From an uncultured Clostridium sp. (GTDB lineage: Bacteria; Bacillota; Clostridia; Clostridiales; Clostridiaceae), in NCBI GenBank assembly GCA_900547475.1, contig URGW01000010.1, forward strand, positions 1 to 64,000: 64,000 nucleotides of DNA, read 5' to 3'. Position 1 is the stretch's first letter. Each line of letters opens with the position of its first letter. The translations under genes and the position numbers were made by a program. The notes under the pieces were generated by a model. It had not been told where the DNA came from. It made no database searches and saw nothing but the letters and a program-made list of their open reading frames with translations. This document shows, in pieces, positions 6,750-14,502 of the stretch.

Positions 6750-9188
6750 ATGATTTTTGGGAGGTTTACAGAAAGAGCACAAGTTGTTTTAGTAGAAGCA
6801 CAACAGGAGTCTCAAAATTTCAAGCATGGTTATATTGGTACTGAACATGTTTTATTAGGAATATTAAAAGAAAATGGATATGCAGGTCAACTTTTAGCAG
6901 GAAAAGGAATTAATATTGAGAAGGTTAAAAAGATGACTGAAGATTATTTAGGATTTGGAGATGATGAAGTTTCTAATGGAGAGATGTTATTAACTCCAAG
7001 AGCGAAGAGATTATTTGATGATAGTTTAGATATAGCACGAAAATATGGTCATAGTTTTATAAATCCAGAACATATATTAATGTCTCTTGTAAATGAAGGA
7101 GAAGGAGTCGCATATACTATTTTAACAAGTGGTAGAATTGATTTATCAGTAGTTAAACAAGAGCTAGATAAATATATATCTGGAAATGAGCTTAGAGAAA
7201 ATAAAAAATCTATACAAAAAGAGAAAAAACAAAATAAAACACCAGTATTAGATCAATATAGTAGAGATTTAACTCAAAGTGCAAAGGAAGGAAAGTTAGA
7301 TCCTGTTATAGGAAGAGATGAAGAAACTCAGAGAGTATTGGAGATTCTTTGTAGAAGAATAAAAAATAATCCTTGTTTGATAGGTGAGCCTGGTGTTGGT
7401 AAAACTGCCATAATAGAAGGTTTAGCTCAAAAAATAATATCAGGAGATGCACCAGAAAGTTTAAGAGATAAAAGACTATTAATATTAGATATAACATCAA
7501 TGATTGCAGGAGCTAAATATAGAGGCGAATTTGAAGAGCGTTTAAAAAAAGTAATGAATGAATTAAAAAATGAAGAGGATATAATAATTTTTATAGATGA
7601 AATTCATACTATAGTTGGTGCAGGAGGAGCAGAGGGTGCAATTGATGCTTCTAATATATTAAAACCAGCATTGGCTAGGGGAGAAATAAAGTGTATTGGT
7701 GCCACAACAATAGATGAATATAGAAAACATATAGAAAAGGATGCTGCTTTAGAGAGAAGGTTTCAAACTGTTAATGTAGAACCACCAAGTAAAGATGAAA
7801 CTCTAAATATACTATTTGGATTAAGAGATAAATATGAATCACATCATAAAGTTAAAATTACAGATTTAGCTTTATATATGGCAGTTGATTTAGCAGATAG
7901 GTATATAAGCGATAGGTATATGCCAGATAAGGCTATTGATTTAATAGATGAAGCAGCTGCAAAGGTTAGAATCTCAAGATTAACCCTTCCACCAGAAATT
8001 AAGAAAAAAGAATTAGATATAGAGAAGATTATTAGTGAAAAAGAAGATACTATAAGAAATCAAGACTTTGAAAAAGCTGCAAGTTTAAGAGATAAAGAAA
8101 AACAATTAAAAGAAGAGTTCGAAAAAATTAAAAATGAATGGAGAGCTCATAGTTGTACGGAGGTACAAATTGTTGATGAAGATGATATTGCAAAGGTAGT
8201 AGCAATTTGGACTAAAGTTCCAGTAGAAAGGTTAACAGAAAAAGAGTCAGATAAGCTTTTACATTTAGAGGAAACCTTAAGAAAAAGAGTTGTGGGTCAA
8301 GAGGAAGCTATAAAGGCATTGGTTAGAGCTGTGAAGAGAGCAAGAGTTGGGCTGAAAAACCCTAACAGACCAATAGGAACATTTATTTTCTGTGGCCCTA
8401 CTGGTGTTGGTAAGACAGAACTTTGTAATGTCCTAGCTGAGGTTATGTTTGGTAAGGTAAGTAATTTAATTAGAATTGATATGTCTGAATATATGGAAAA
8501 GCATTCTGTTTCAAGATTAATTGGAGCGCCTCCAGGATATGTAGGATATGAAGAAGGTGGGCAATTATCTGAAGCTGTTAGAAGAAAACCTTATTCGGTT
8601 GTATTGTTAGATGAAATTGAAAAGGCACATCCAGATGTATTTAATATTTTACTTCAAATAATGGAGGATGGAAGATTAACAGATGGAAAGGGTAAAACCA
8701 TAGATTTTAAAAATACAATAGTTATTATGACATCTAATGTAGGAGCTGAAAAGATAAAGAGTCAAAGAAAAGTAGGGTTTGATACGTCATCAAATTCAAT
8801 ACATGCAGAATATGAAAAAATTAAAGATGTAGTATTAGAAGAACTAAAAAAAGCGTTTAAACCGGAGTTCTTGAATAGAGTGGATGATACTATAGTATTT
8901 AATCAACTTAAAGAAGAGGATACATTAGAAATAGTAAATATAATGCTTAAGGACACTATTAAAATATTGAAAGAAAAAAATATTGATTTAATTTATGATG
9001 AAGGTTTAAATAAATTCCTTGTTACTAAAAATAAAAGCTTAGAATTTGGAGCTAGGCCATTAAGAGGAATAATAAATAGAGAAATAGTAGATAGATTAAG
9101 CGATGAACTATTAAAGGGTGAGATTAAGGTTGGAGATAAATTGAAAGTTGAGTGTAAAGAAGAAGGCGTAATTTTTTCACACAGATAG
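6750..9188 (+). CDS. clpC: AAA+ unfoldase ClpC
   Basis: An 812-residue HSP100 chaperone that feeds substrates to ClpP. Domains in order: double Clp N-repeat (1-150), D1 ATPase with Walker A GEPGVGKT at 212-219 and Walker B IIFIDEIHT, a coiled middle region with a UVR-type stretch at about 425-455, and D2 ATPase with GPTGVGKT at 549-556. Length matches Bacillus ClpC (810). The GGAGGTGAC site precedes ATG 6750. Only 114 bp separate it from ctsR. In Bacillus, adaptors MecA and McsB-phosphoarginine direct ClpC; the mcsB gene is not at this locus. Confidence 0.96.
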   Translation: MIFGRFTERAQVVLVEAQQESQNFKHGYIGTEHVLLGILKENGYAGQLLAGKGINIEKVKKMTEDYLGFGDDEVSNGEMLLTPRAKRLFDDSLDIARKYGHSFINPEHILMSLVNEGEGVAYTILTSGRIDLSVVKQELDKYISGNELRENKKSIQKEKKQNKTPVLDQYSRDLTQSAKEGKLDPVIGRDEETQRVLEILCRRIKNNPCLIGEPGVGKTAIIEGLAQKIISGDAPESLRDKRLLILDITSMIAGAKYRGEFEERLKKVMNELKNEEDIIIFIDEIHTIVGAGGAEGAIDASNILKPALARGEIKCIGATTIDEYRKHIEKDAALERRFQTVNVEPPSKDETLNILFGLRDKYESHHKVKITDLALYMAVDLADRYISDRYMPDKAIDLIDEAAAKVRISRLTLPPEIKKKELDIEKIISEKEDTIRNQDFEKAASLRDKEKQLKEEFEKIKNEWRAHSCTEVQIVDEDDIAKVVAIWTKVPVERLTEKESDKLLHLEETLRKRVVGQEEAIKALVRAVKRARVGLKNPNRPIGTFIFCGPTGVGKTELCNVLAEVMFGKVSNLIRIDMSEYMEKHSVSRLIGAPPGYVGYEEGGQLSEAVRRKPYSVVLLDEIEKAHPDVFNILLQIMEDGRLTDGKGKTIDFKNTIVIMTSNVGAEKIKSQRKVGFDTSSNSIHAEYEKIKDVVLEELKKAFKPEFLNRVDDTIVFNQLKEEDTLEIVNIMLKDTIKILKEKNIDLIYDEGLNKFLVTKNKSLEFGARPLRGIINREIVDRLSDELLKGEIKVGDKLKVECKEEGVIFSHR

Positions 9189-9322
9189 AATTTGTTAAAG
9201 AGTAATAAATATATTAATTAGTGTTTTATATAGTTAATAGGAAATGTATTACTGAATTTGAATAGCGGTTTTGTAACTTTAAATATTTAATAATTTATTT
9301 CCTTTTTATTGAAAAGTTTATT

Positions 9323-9354
9323 AAAAAAGTAAGGTGTTTTGCCTTACTTTTTAA
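9323..9354. terminator. Bidirectional terminator between clpC and the small - strand ORF
   Basis: AAAAAAGTAAGG and CCTTACTTTTT pair around TGTTTTG, with A-runs on one side and T-runs on the other. It can stop both clpC and the converging ORF at 9371-9532. Confidence 0.9.
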
Positions 9355-9370
9355 TTATAAAATAATAGTA

Positions 9371-9532
9371 TTATTTTAAAGGGTTTTCATTGTTTAAATT
9401 AGAGTTTATAACCATATTTTCTAAAGACTCAACAGAATAATTATCTAGGGAATCATTAGATAAATTTTTAGGTTTATAATTATTAAGAATATTTTTAGAA
9501 GGAACATTATATAAATAAGATTTATCTATCAA
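9371..9532 (-). CDS. 53-residue Asn/Ser/Leu-rich small protein, unrecognised
   Basis: An ORF on the - strand, not a known family. TTG start at 9532 with AAGGAG (9541-9546 in + coordinates) 8 nt upstream, and a stop at 9371. The product is hydrophilic and rich in Asn, Ser, Leu and Lys, with no cysteine, signal peptide or membrane segment (begins LIDKSYLYNVPSK). A sigma-G-like promoter lies upstream and a shared terminator downstream, so a full transcription unit can be drawn. It fills most of the 478-bp gap between clpC and nagR. It could be a small spore protein, but no family match is claimed. Confidence 0.5.
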   Translation of the reverse strand: MIDKSYLYNVPSKNILNNYKPKNLSNDSLDNYSVESLENMVINSNLNNENPLK

Positions 9533-9560
9533 AATACCATCTCCTTGTAATTTATATAGA

Positions 9561-9589
9561 TAGCATTTCCAAGTAATAAATAAATATTC
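9561..9589 (-). promoter_or_regulatory. Putative sigma-G-type promoter of the 53-residue ORF
   Basis: Read on the - strand: GAATA (9589-9585), a 17-bp spacer and AATGCTA (9567-9561). This matches the sigma-G pattern (GHATR, 17-18 bp, CATNHTA) at all but the first -10 base. The expected start lies about 10 bp before the RBS of the small ORF. Confidence 0.4.
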
Positions 9590-9612
9590 ATTTTTTTATT
9601 AAAAAACTTTAA

Positions 9613-9628
9613 ACTGGTATAGACAACT
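9613..9628 (+). promoter_or_regulatory. NagR (YvoA-type) operator
   Basis: ACTGGTATAGACAACT closely resembles the dre sites bound by Bacillus NagR, which have the form TTGGTATAGAnnACT. It overlaps the -35 box of the nagR promoter. Binding here would make the nagR-nagB operon self-repressed and inducible by amino-sugar phosphates. Confidence 0.75.
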
Positions 9629-9648
9629 ATATATATATATCATATAAT
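9620..9648 (+). promoter_or_regulatory. Sigma-A promoter of nagR-nagB
   Basis: TAGACA (9620-9625), a 17-bp spacer containing alternating AT, and TATAAT (9643-9648). The NagR-type operator covers the -35 box. Confidence 0.75.
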
Positions 9649-9666
9649 GAAACTGGGAGTGATAAT

Positions 9667-10389
9667 ATGATAGATAAAAATAGTCCAATACCAGTGTATT
9701 ATCAATTAAAAAATGATTTTATAAAAAAAATAGCTAATGGAATTTGGAAAGCTGGAGAATGTATTTCAAGTGAAAGAGAGCTTTGTGAAATTTATGGTGT
9801 CAGTAGAATGACAATAAGACAAGCCATCGGAGAGTTAGTACAAGAAGGAGTATTAACTAGAAAAAAAGGTAAGGGTACTTTTGTATGTGAGCAAAAAGTA
9901 AACCAAAAAGATATGATGAGCTTTACGGAAATGATAAAGCAAAGTGGTAGAGTATTAGAAACCAAGGTGGTAGAGTTTGAAGTTATAGATACACCTGAAG
10001 ATATACAGGATATTTTTATATTAGATAAATTATATAAAATAACAAGAAAAAGAATAGTAGATGATGAGTGTATTGCATTAGAAACTGTATATATACCAGT
10101 TGATTATTGTGGACATGTCAATAAGGAAATGTTAGAAGGATCTTTATATAAGGTTCTAGAGGGATTTGGATATGTAATTACAAATTCTAATTCATCTATA
10201 ATAGCAGTAAATGTTAATGATGAAATAAGAAATTTATTAGAATGTCAAAAGGATGAACCTATATTAAAAGTTATTAGTAAAACTTTTACAAGCGCAGATA
10301 AGCTTCTATTTTTAGAAGAAGCATTTTATAAATCAGATAAATTTACATTACAAGTAAATATTTCAAGAAAAGAGGGTGAGATATTATGA
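9667..10389 (+). CDS. nagR: GntR/HutC-family repressor, probable NagR
   Basis: A 240-residue regulator with an N-terminal GntR winged helix (about residues 8-75; PVYYQLKNDF, SRMTIRQAIGELVQEG) and a C-terminal UTRA ligand domain (about 95-235). Bacillus NagR (YvoA) binds glucosamine-6-phosphate or N-acetylglucosamine-6-phosphate. The downstream nagB, which starts inside the nagR stop codon (ATGA), and the NagR-like operator upstream support this identity over other HutC proteins. Confidence 0.85.
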   Translation: MIDKNSPIPVYYQLKNDFIKKIANGIWKAGECISSERELCEIYGVSRMTIRQAIGELVQEGVLTRKKGKGTFVCEQKVNQKDMMSFTEMIKQSGRVLETKVVEFEVIDTPEDIQDIFILDKLYKITRKRIVDDECIALETVYIPVDYCGHVNKEMLEGSLYKVLEGFGYVITNSNSSIIAVNVNDEIRNLLECQKDEPILKVISKTFTSADKLLFLEEAFYKSDKFTLQVNISRKEGEIL

Positions 10390-11117
10390 AATTAATAATT
10401 ACTAAAAATTATGAGGAATTAAGTAAAGTTGCAGCAGAAGAATTTGCTAAGGTTATAAACGAAAAACCAAATGCGGTTTTAGGTTTAGCTACTGGAGGAT
10501 CACCAGTTGGAATGTATAAAGAGTTAATAAAAATGTATCAAAATAATGAAGTAGATTTTTCAAAGGTTACTACAATAAACTTAGATGAGTATGTAGGTTT
10601 AAATCCTGAACATGAACAAAGTTATAGATACTTTATGAATGAAAATTTATTTAATCATATTAATATAGACATTAAAAAAACTTTTATTCCTAATGGTTTA
10701 GCAGAAGATTTACAGAAAGAATGCTCAGAGTATGATAATAAGATACAAGAGTTAGGAGGAGTAGATATTCAATTATTAGGTGTAGGAAATAATGGGCATA
10801 TTGCATTTAATGAACCAGATGATGAGTTATCTGTAGGAACAAATGTAATAACTTTAACTCAAGATACAATTGAAGCAAATGCTAGATTTTTTGACAATGT
10901 GGATGATGTTCCAAGACAAGCTGTAAGTATGGGATTAGGTGGAATAATGAAAGCTAAAAAGATAGTTCTTATTGCATCAGGAGAAAGTAAAGCTGAGGCT
11001 ATTAAAGGATTATTCTCAGGTAAGATTTCAACAAACAATCCAGCATCTATGTTACAAATGCATAGAGACGTTATAGTAATAGTTGATGAGGAAGCTGCGA
11101 AGCTTATTAAAAAGTAA
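10386..11117 (+). CDS. nagB: Glucosamine-6-phosphate deaminase
   Basis: A 243-residue enzyme converting glucosamine-6-phosphate to fructose-6-phosphate and ammonia, which links amino-sugar use to glycolysis. Visible family marks are GLATGGSPVGMY (phosphate loop), TINLDEYVGL (catalytic Asp) and GVGNNGHIAFNEP (catalytic His). Its ATG overlaps the nagR stop by 4 nt, so the two are translationally coupled. nagA, the usual partner, is not next to it. A terminator follows. Confidence 0.97.
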   Translation: MKLIITKNYEELSKVAAEEFAKVINEKPNAVLGLATGGSPVGMYKELIKMYQNNEVDFSKVTTINLDEYVGLNPEHEQSYRYFMNENLFNHINIDIKKTFIPNGLAEDLQKECSEYDNKIQELGGVDIQLLGVGNNGHIAFNEPDDELSVGTNVITLTQDTIEANARFFDNVDDVPRQAVSMGLGGIMKAKKIVLIASGESKAEAIKGLFSGKISTNNPASMLQMHRDVIVIVDEEAAKLIKK

Positions 11118-11126
11118 ATAAAATTC

Positions 11127-11180
11127 AAAATAAGCCATAGGATTTAGTGAAGATCTTATGGTTTATTTTTATATTTTTTT
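11127..11180 (+). terminator. Intrinsic terminator after nagB
   Basis: AAATAAGCCATAGGAT pairs with ATCTTATGGTTTATTT (one G-U, one bulge), followed by a long T-rich tail. Confidence 0.8.
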
Positions 11181-11271
11181 GTATTTTTTATAATTTAAGT
11201 ATGTTATATTATATAGAGTAATTTGGAATTTAAATGAGAATAGACTTAAAATAGATAGAGTGGTGAAGAAG

Positions 11272-12663
11272 ATGGCAAAGATAAAATCTGTATTTATGTG
11301 TCAAGAATGTGGATATGAATCACCAAAATGGATGGGGAAATGTCCAGATTGTGGCAATTGGAATACATTTACAGAAGAGCAAGTTGTTCAACAGAATAAA
11401 TCTACAAAAGATGCAATAAAGGTAAGGCAATTAGCTAAAAAACAAATTAAAAAGCTGTCTGAAGTTACTTCAAGTAAAAGTGATAGAATTGTAACTGGAA
11501 TAAGTGAATTTGATAGAGTAATGGGAGGTGGAATTGTTAAAGATTCCATTACTATAATAACAGCAAGACCAGGAGCCGGAAAGTCAACTTTATTATTACA
11601 GGTAGCTGATAACATTGCCAGGTCTGGACATAAGGTTATTTATGCATCTGGAGAAGAAAGTGATAGTCAAATTAAAAATAGAGCGGATAGAATTTTAGAT
11701 AAAATTAATGATAATATTTGGGTTGTTCAAGAAACTAGTATGGATAATGTTGTAGATGCTGTAAATGAAATAGATCCAGATTTATTAATAATAGATAGTA
11801 TACAGACATTTACTATGGAAAATGCATTACCAGCAAGAGCAGGTTCTCCTACCCAAACAATGGAATGTGCTAATGAACTATTAAGAATTGCTAAAGATGA
11901 TAAAAGGCAAAGAGCGGTAATTATAGTTGGGCAAATGACAAAGGCTGATGAATTAGCTGGACTTAGAGCATTGGAACATTTAGTTGATACTGTATTAATT
12001 ATAGAGTGTGATACTGATGAAGAGTTAAGAGGATTAGTTAGCTCTAAAAATAGATTTGGAAGTACAGGTGAGACTGGATTTTTCCAAATGTCTGAAAAGG
12101 GAATGATGTCTATTGATAACCCGTCAGAATTTTTTATGACTAAAAGAGAAGATGGAGAAATAGTATCAGGAAGTACATTAACAGTTATAAAAGAAGGGTC
12201 TAGACCTATAATTACAGAAGTAGAGAGCTTAGTTTCAAAAACATTTACTCCATATCCTACTAGAATAGGAGAAACATTAGGAAAAGATAAATTAAATACC
12301 TTAATATCAATTTTAGAGCAAAGAGGAGGAATAAATCTTTATGATAAAAATGTTATTATAAAGACTACAGGGGGAATGAGAATTAAGGAGCAAGGTATTA
12401 ATTTAGCTGTAATTATGAGTATAGTTTCATCTGTAAAACAAAGGGGAATAGAGGCAAACGTTGCATTTATAGCTGATGTTGGTTTAACTGGTGAGCTTAA
12501 AAAAGTTCCGTCTATAGAGGTAAGAGTAAAAGAATTAGCAAGGATGGGATTTAAAAAAGTATATGTGGCTAAAGATTCTTTTAGTAAAGAAGTCAAAATA
12601 CCTAATATAAAAATAATGTCAATGAAAACTCTAAATGATGTTATAGCAGATGTATATAAATAG
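11272..12663 (+). CDS. radA: DNA repair protein RadA (Sms)
   Basis: A 463-residue RecA-like branch-migration helicase. It has an N-terminal C4 zinc finger (CQECG...CPDCG), a RecA core with Walker A ARPGAGKST, the RadA-specific KNRFG motif and a C-terminal Lon-like domain without protease residues. The frame is open back to GTG 11260, but ATG 11272 gives the usual MAK- start of RadA. Followed by disA, as in Bacillus; RadA is known to lower DisA activity in Bacillus. Confidence 0.95.
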   Translation: MAKIKSVFMCQECGYESPKWMGKCPDCGNWNTFTEEQVVQQNKSTKDAIKVRQLAKKQIKKLSEVTSSKSDRIVTGISEFDRVMGGGIVKDSITIITARPGAGKSTLLLQVADNIARSGHKVIYASGEESDSQIKNRADRILDKINDNIWVVQETSMDNVVDAVNEIDPDLLIIDSIQTFTMENALPARAGSPTQTMECANELLRIAKDDKRQRAVIIVGQMTKADELAGLRALEHLVDTVLIIECDTDEELRGLVSSKNRFGSTGETGFFQMSEKGMMSIDNPSEFFMTKREDGEIVSGSTLTVIKEGSRPIITEVESLVSKTFTPYPTRIGETLGKDKLNTLISILEQRGGINLYDKNVIIKTTGGMRIKEQGINLAVIMSIVSSVKQRGIEANVAFIADVGLTGELKKVPSIEVRVKELARMGFKKVYVAKDSFSKEVKIPNIKIMSMKTLNDVIADVYK

Positions 12664-12719
12664 GTGTAAAATATAATTATTATAGAAAGTATGTGAAAGT
12701 AATAGATTAGGTGATTAGC

Positions 12720-13784
12720 ATGAGAATTAAGGATGATAATGAAATAAAAAATATACTAAAAATAGTTAGTCCTGGAACAAATTTAAGGGAAGGACTAGAA
12801 AATATTTTAAGAGCTAAAACAGGTGGATTAATAGTTTTAGGAGATTCTGAAGAGGTAATGAATATAGTGGATGGGGGATTTAACATAAATGCAGAGTATA
12901 CCCCAGCATATATTTATGAACTAGCTAAAATGGATGGAGCTATAGTATTAAGTCAGGATTTAAGAAAGATAGTTTGTGCTAATGCACAGTTACTACCTGA
13001 TCCATCTGTAACAACCTATGAAACAGGAACAAGACATAGAACGGCACAAAGAATAGCGAAGCAAACGGATACCATAGTTGTAGCTATATCACAAAGAAGA
13101 AATATTATTACAATATACAAAGGAGATATAAAATATATATTACAGGATAGTAGTGTAATATTAGCAAGAGCCAATCAAGCTATTCAGACTTTAGAGAAAT
13201 ATGTTAATGTTTTAGAGCGTGTTATAAACAACTTAAATATTTTAGAGTTTCAAGATTTGACAACTGTTTTTGATGTAGTAACTGCAATTCAAAGAACTGA
13301 AATGGTAATGAGAATAGTTGAAGAAATAAAAAGGTATATTTTAGAACTTGGTAATGAAGGTAGACTTATTTCTATGCAACTTAATGAATTAATAAGATAT
13401 ATAGAAAGAGATGGAATACTACTAATTAGAGATTATTGTGGAGAAAATACAGACCATAATACTATATATAAAGAAATTCAAAAGTTAAATTCAGAGGAAC
13501 TAGTAGATTTAGAAACTATTGCAAAGGTACTTGGATTTGGTGGAGTACCATTAGTAGATACATTAATTTCACCAAAAGGATATAGAATACTATTTAAGAT
13601 TCCAAGAATACCAACTAATGTAATTGAAAATTTAATAAAACATTTTAATAAATTAAAATATGTAATTGCAGCTACTAAAGATGAATTAGATCAAGTTGAA
13701 GGTATAGGTGAAGCTAGGGCTACGGCTATAAGAAGTGGATTAAAGAGAATAAAAGAGCAAATTTATTTAAAGAAAGAAATTTAA
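12720..13784 (+). CDS. disA: DNA integrity scanning diadenylate cyclase DisA
   Basis: A 354-residue enzyme that makes c-di-AMP from two ATP and scans DNA for branched structures. The N-terminal DAC domain has the DGA motif (KMDGAIVLSQD, about residues 75-85) and RHR (TGTRHRTA). A helical linker and C-terminal helix-hairpin-helix region (DQVEGIGEARATAIRSGL) bind DNA. TAGGTGAT lies just before ATG 12720; the in-frame GTG at 12711 overlaps that site. It follows radA by 56 bp. Confidence 0.97.
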   Translation: MRIKDDNEIKNILKIVSPGTNLREGLENILRAKTGGLIVLGDSEEVMNIVDGGFNINAEYTPAYIYELAKMDGAIVLSQDLRKIVCANAQLLPDPSVTTYETGTRHRTAQRIAKQTDTIVVAISQRRNIITIYKGDIKYILQDSSVILARANQAIQTLEKYVNVLERVINNLNILEFQDLTTVFDVVTAIQRTEMVMRIVEEIKRYILELGNEGRLISMQLNELIRYIERDGILLIRDYCGENTDHNTIYKEIQKLNSEELVDLETIAKVLGFGGVPLVDTLISPKGYRILFKIPRIPTNVIENLIKHFNKLKYVIAATKDELDQVEGIGEARATAIRSGLKRIKEQIYLKKEI

Positions 13785-13817
13785 TAAATATTTGGAATAT
13801 TAATAAAAATATTGGTA

Positions 13818-13853
13818 AAAATATATAAGCAGGTGTAAACCTGCTTATATATT
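13818..13853. terminator. Bidirectional terminator between disA and the converging gene
   Basis: AAATATATAAGCAGG and CCTGCTTATATATTT form a 15-bp perfect stem around TGTAAA. Its right arm touches the stop codon of the - strand gene. Confidence 0.85.
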
Positions 13854-14251
13854 TATCTAAAGGTAAATTTACCTAGGGTGGTAATTTTATCGCTTTCTTT
13901 TAATAGAACGTCGTAAAGGTTTATATCAAGAATATTACAAAGAGAAGTAAGATAGAATAAATTATTACCAATTTCTCTTTCTATAACTTCACGGCAACTT
14001 TCACATAAGCAACCATCCATATGAGTTTTTAAACACTCAGATAAATCTTCCAATGAGTTGTCTTCATTTGGCAGACATTGCTTTTTTGCATTTATTTCAA
14101 TGCAACCACAGTTTGTAACAGCTTTGGCTACTGCTCTGTTAATTCTAGAACTAGATTCAGTATATTTAGTAAGAATATCTAGAATACTTTTGTGTCTTAA
14201 TAAAGATTCACTGACGTCATTTTGAAAGCTATCAAATATAATGTCTTTCAC
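13853..14251 (-). CDS. Cysteine-containing conserved clostridial-type protein, unknown function
   Basis: A 132-residue protein with an alpha-helical pattern. Six cysteines lie in its middle, including CGC and the spaced pair CLCESC, which could bind a metal. The C-terminal LCNILDINLYDVLLKES resembles the last helix of MazG-like proteins, a weak likeness. An in-frame TTG at 14317 would lengthen it, but that TTG is part of the -35 box of a good promoter, and AAGGAG lies 9 nt before GTG 14251. GTG 14251 is therefore the start. I recall similar clostridial proteins of unknown function but cannot name a family with confidence. Confidence 0.75.
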   Translation of the reverse strand: MKDIIFDSFQNDVSESLLRHKSILDILTKYTESSSRINRAVAKAVTNCGCIEINAKKQCLPNEDNSLEDLSECLKTHMDGCLCESCREVIEREIGNNLFYLTSLCNILDINLYDVLLKESDKITTLGKFTFR

Positions 14252-14287
14252 TTGCCTCAACTCCTTAGAAATATAATCCTTATATAA

Positions 14288-14317
14288 ATTATAAGTATTT
14301 TCAGACAATTTTGTCAA
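14288..14317 (-). promoter_or_regulatory. Sigma-A promoter of the cysteine-containing gene
   Basis: Read on the - strand: TTGACA (14317-14312), an 18-bp spacer and TATAAT (14293-14288). It gives a leader of about 30 nt carrying the AAGGAG site. Confidence 0.75.
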
Positions 14318-14502
14318 TACAACCCTTGTATGTGTTGTTTAATATTATAATAAACAACCTATGTGTATTTTAATAGGGGGTATTATTATTAAATTTTATT
14401 TTTAAAATTTAAATATTTGTAATAGCAATATTAATATTATGGTATAATAAAAATGGTTATTTATAACTATTCTGTATGGCTTTTAAAATAGGAGGTGAAT
14501 TT

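Noticed and set aside
9188..9322. Possible remnant of mcsA or mcsB after clpC
   Set aside because: The translated fragments show no similarity to the kinase domain or to the CxxC repeats of McsA, and stops are frequent.
13021..13040. Frameshift suspicion in disA or radA from long frames starting earlier
   Set aside because: Both products are full length with intact motifs; the earlier starts are only open upstream codons before the RBS.
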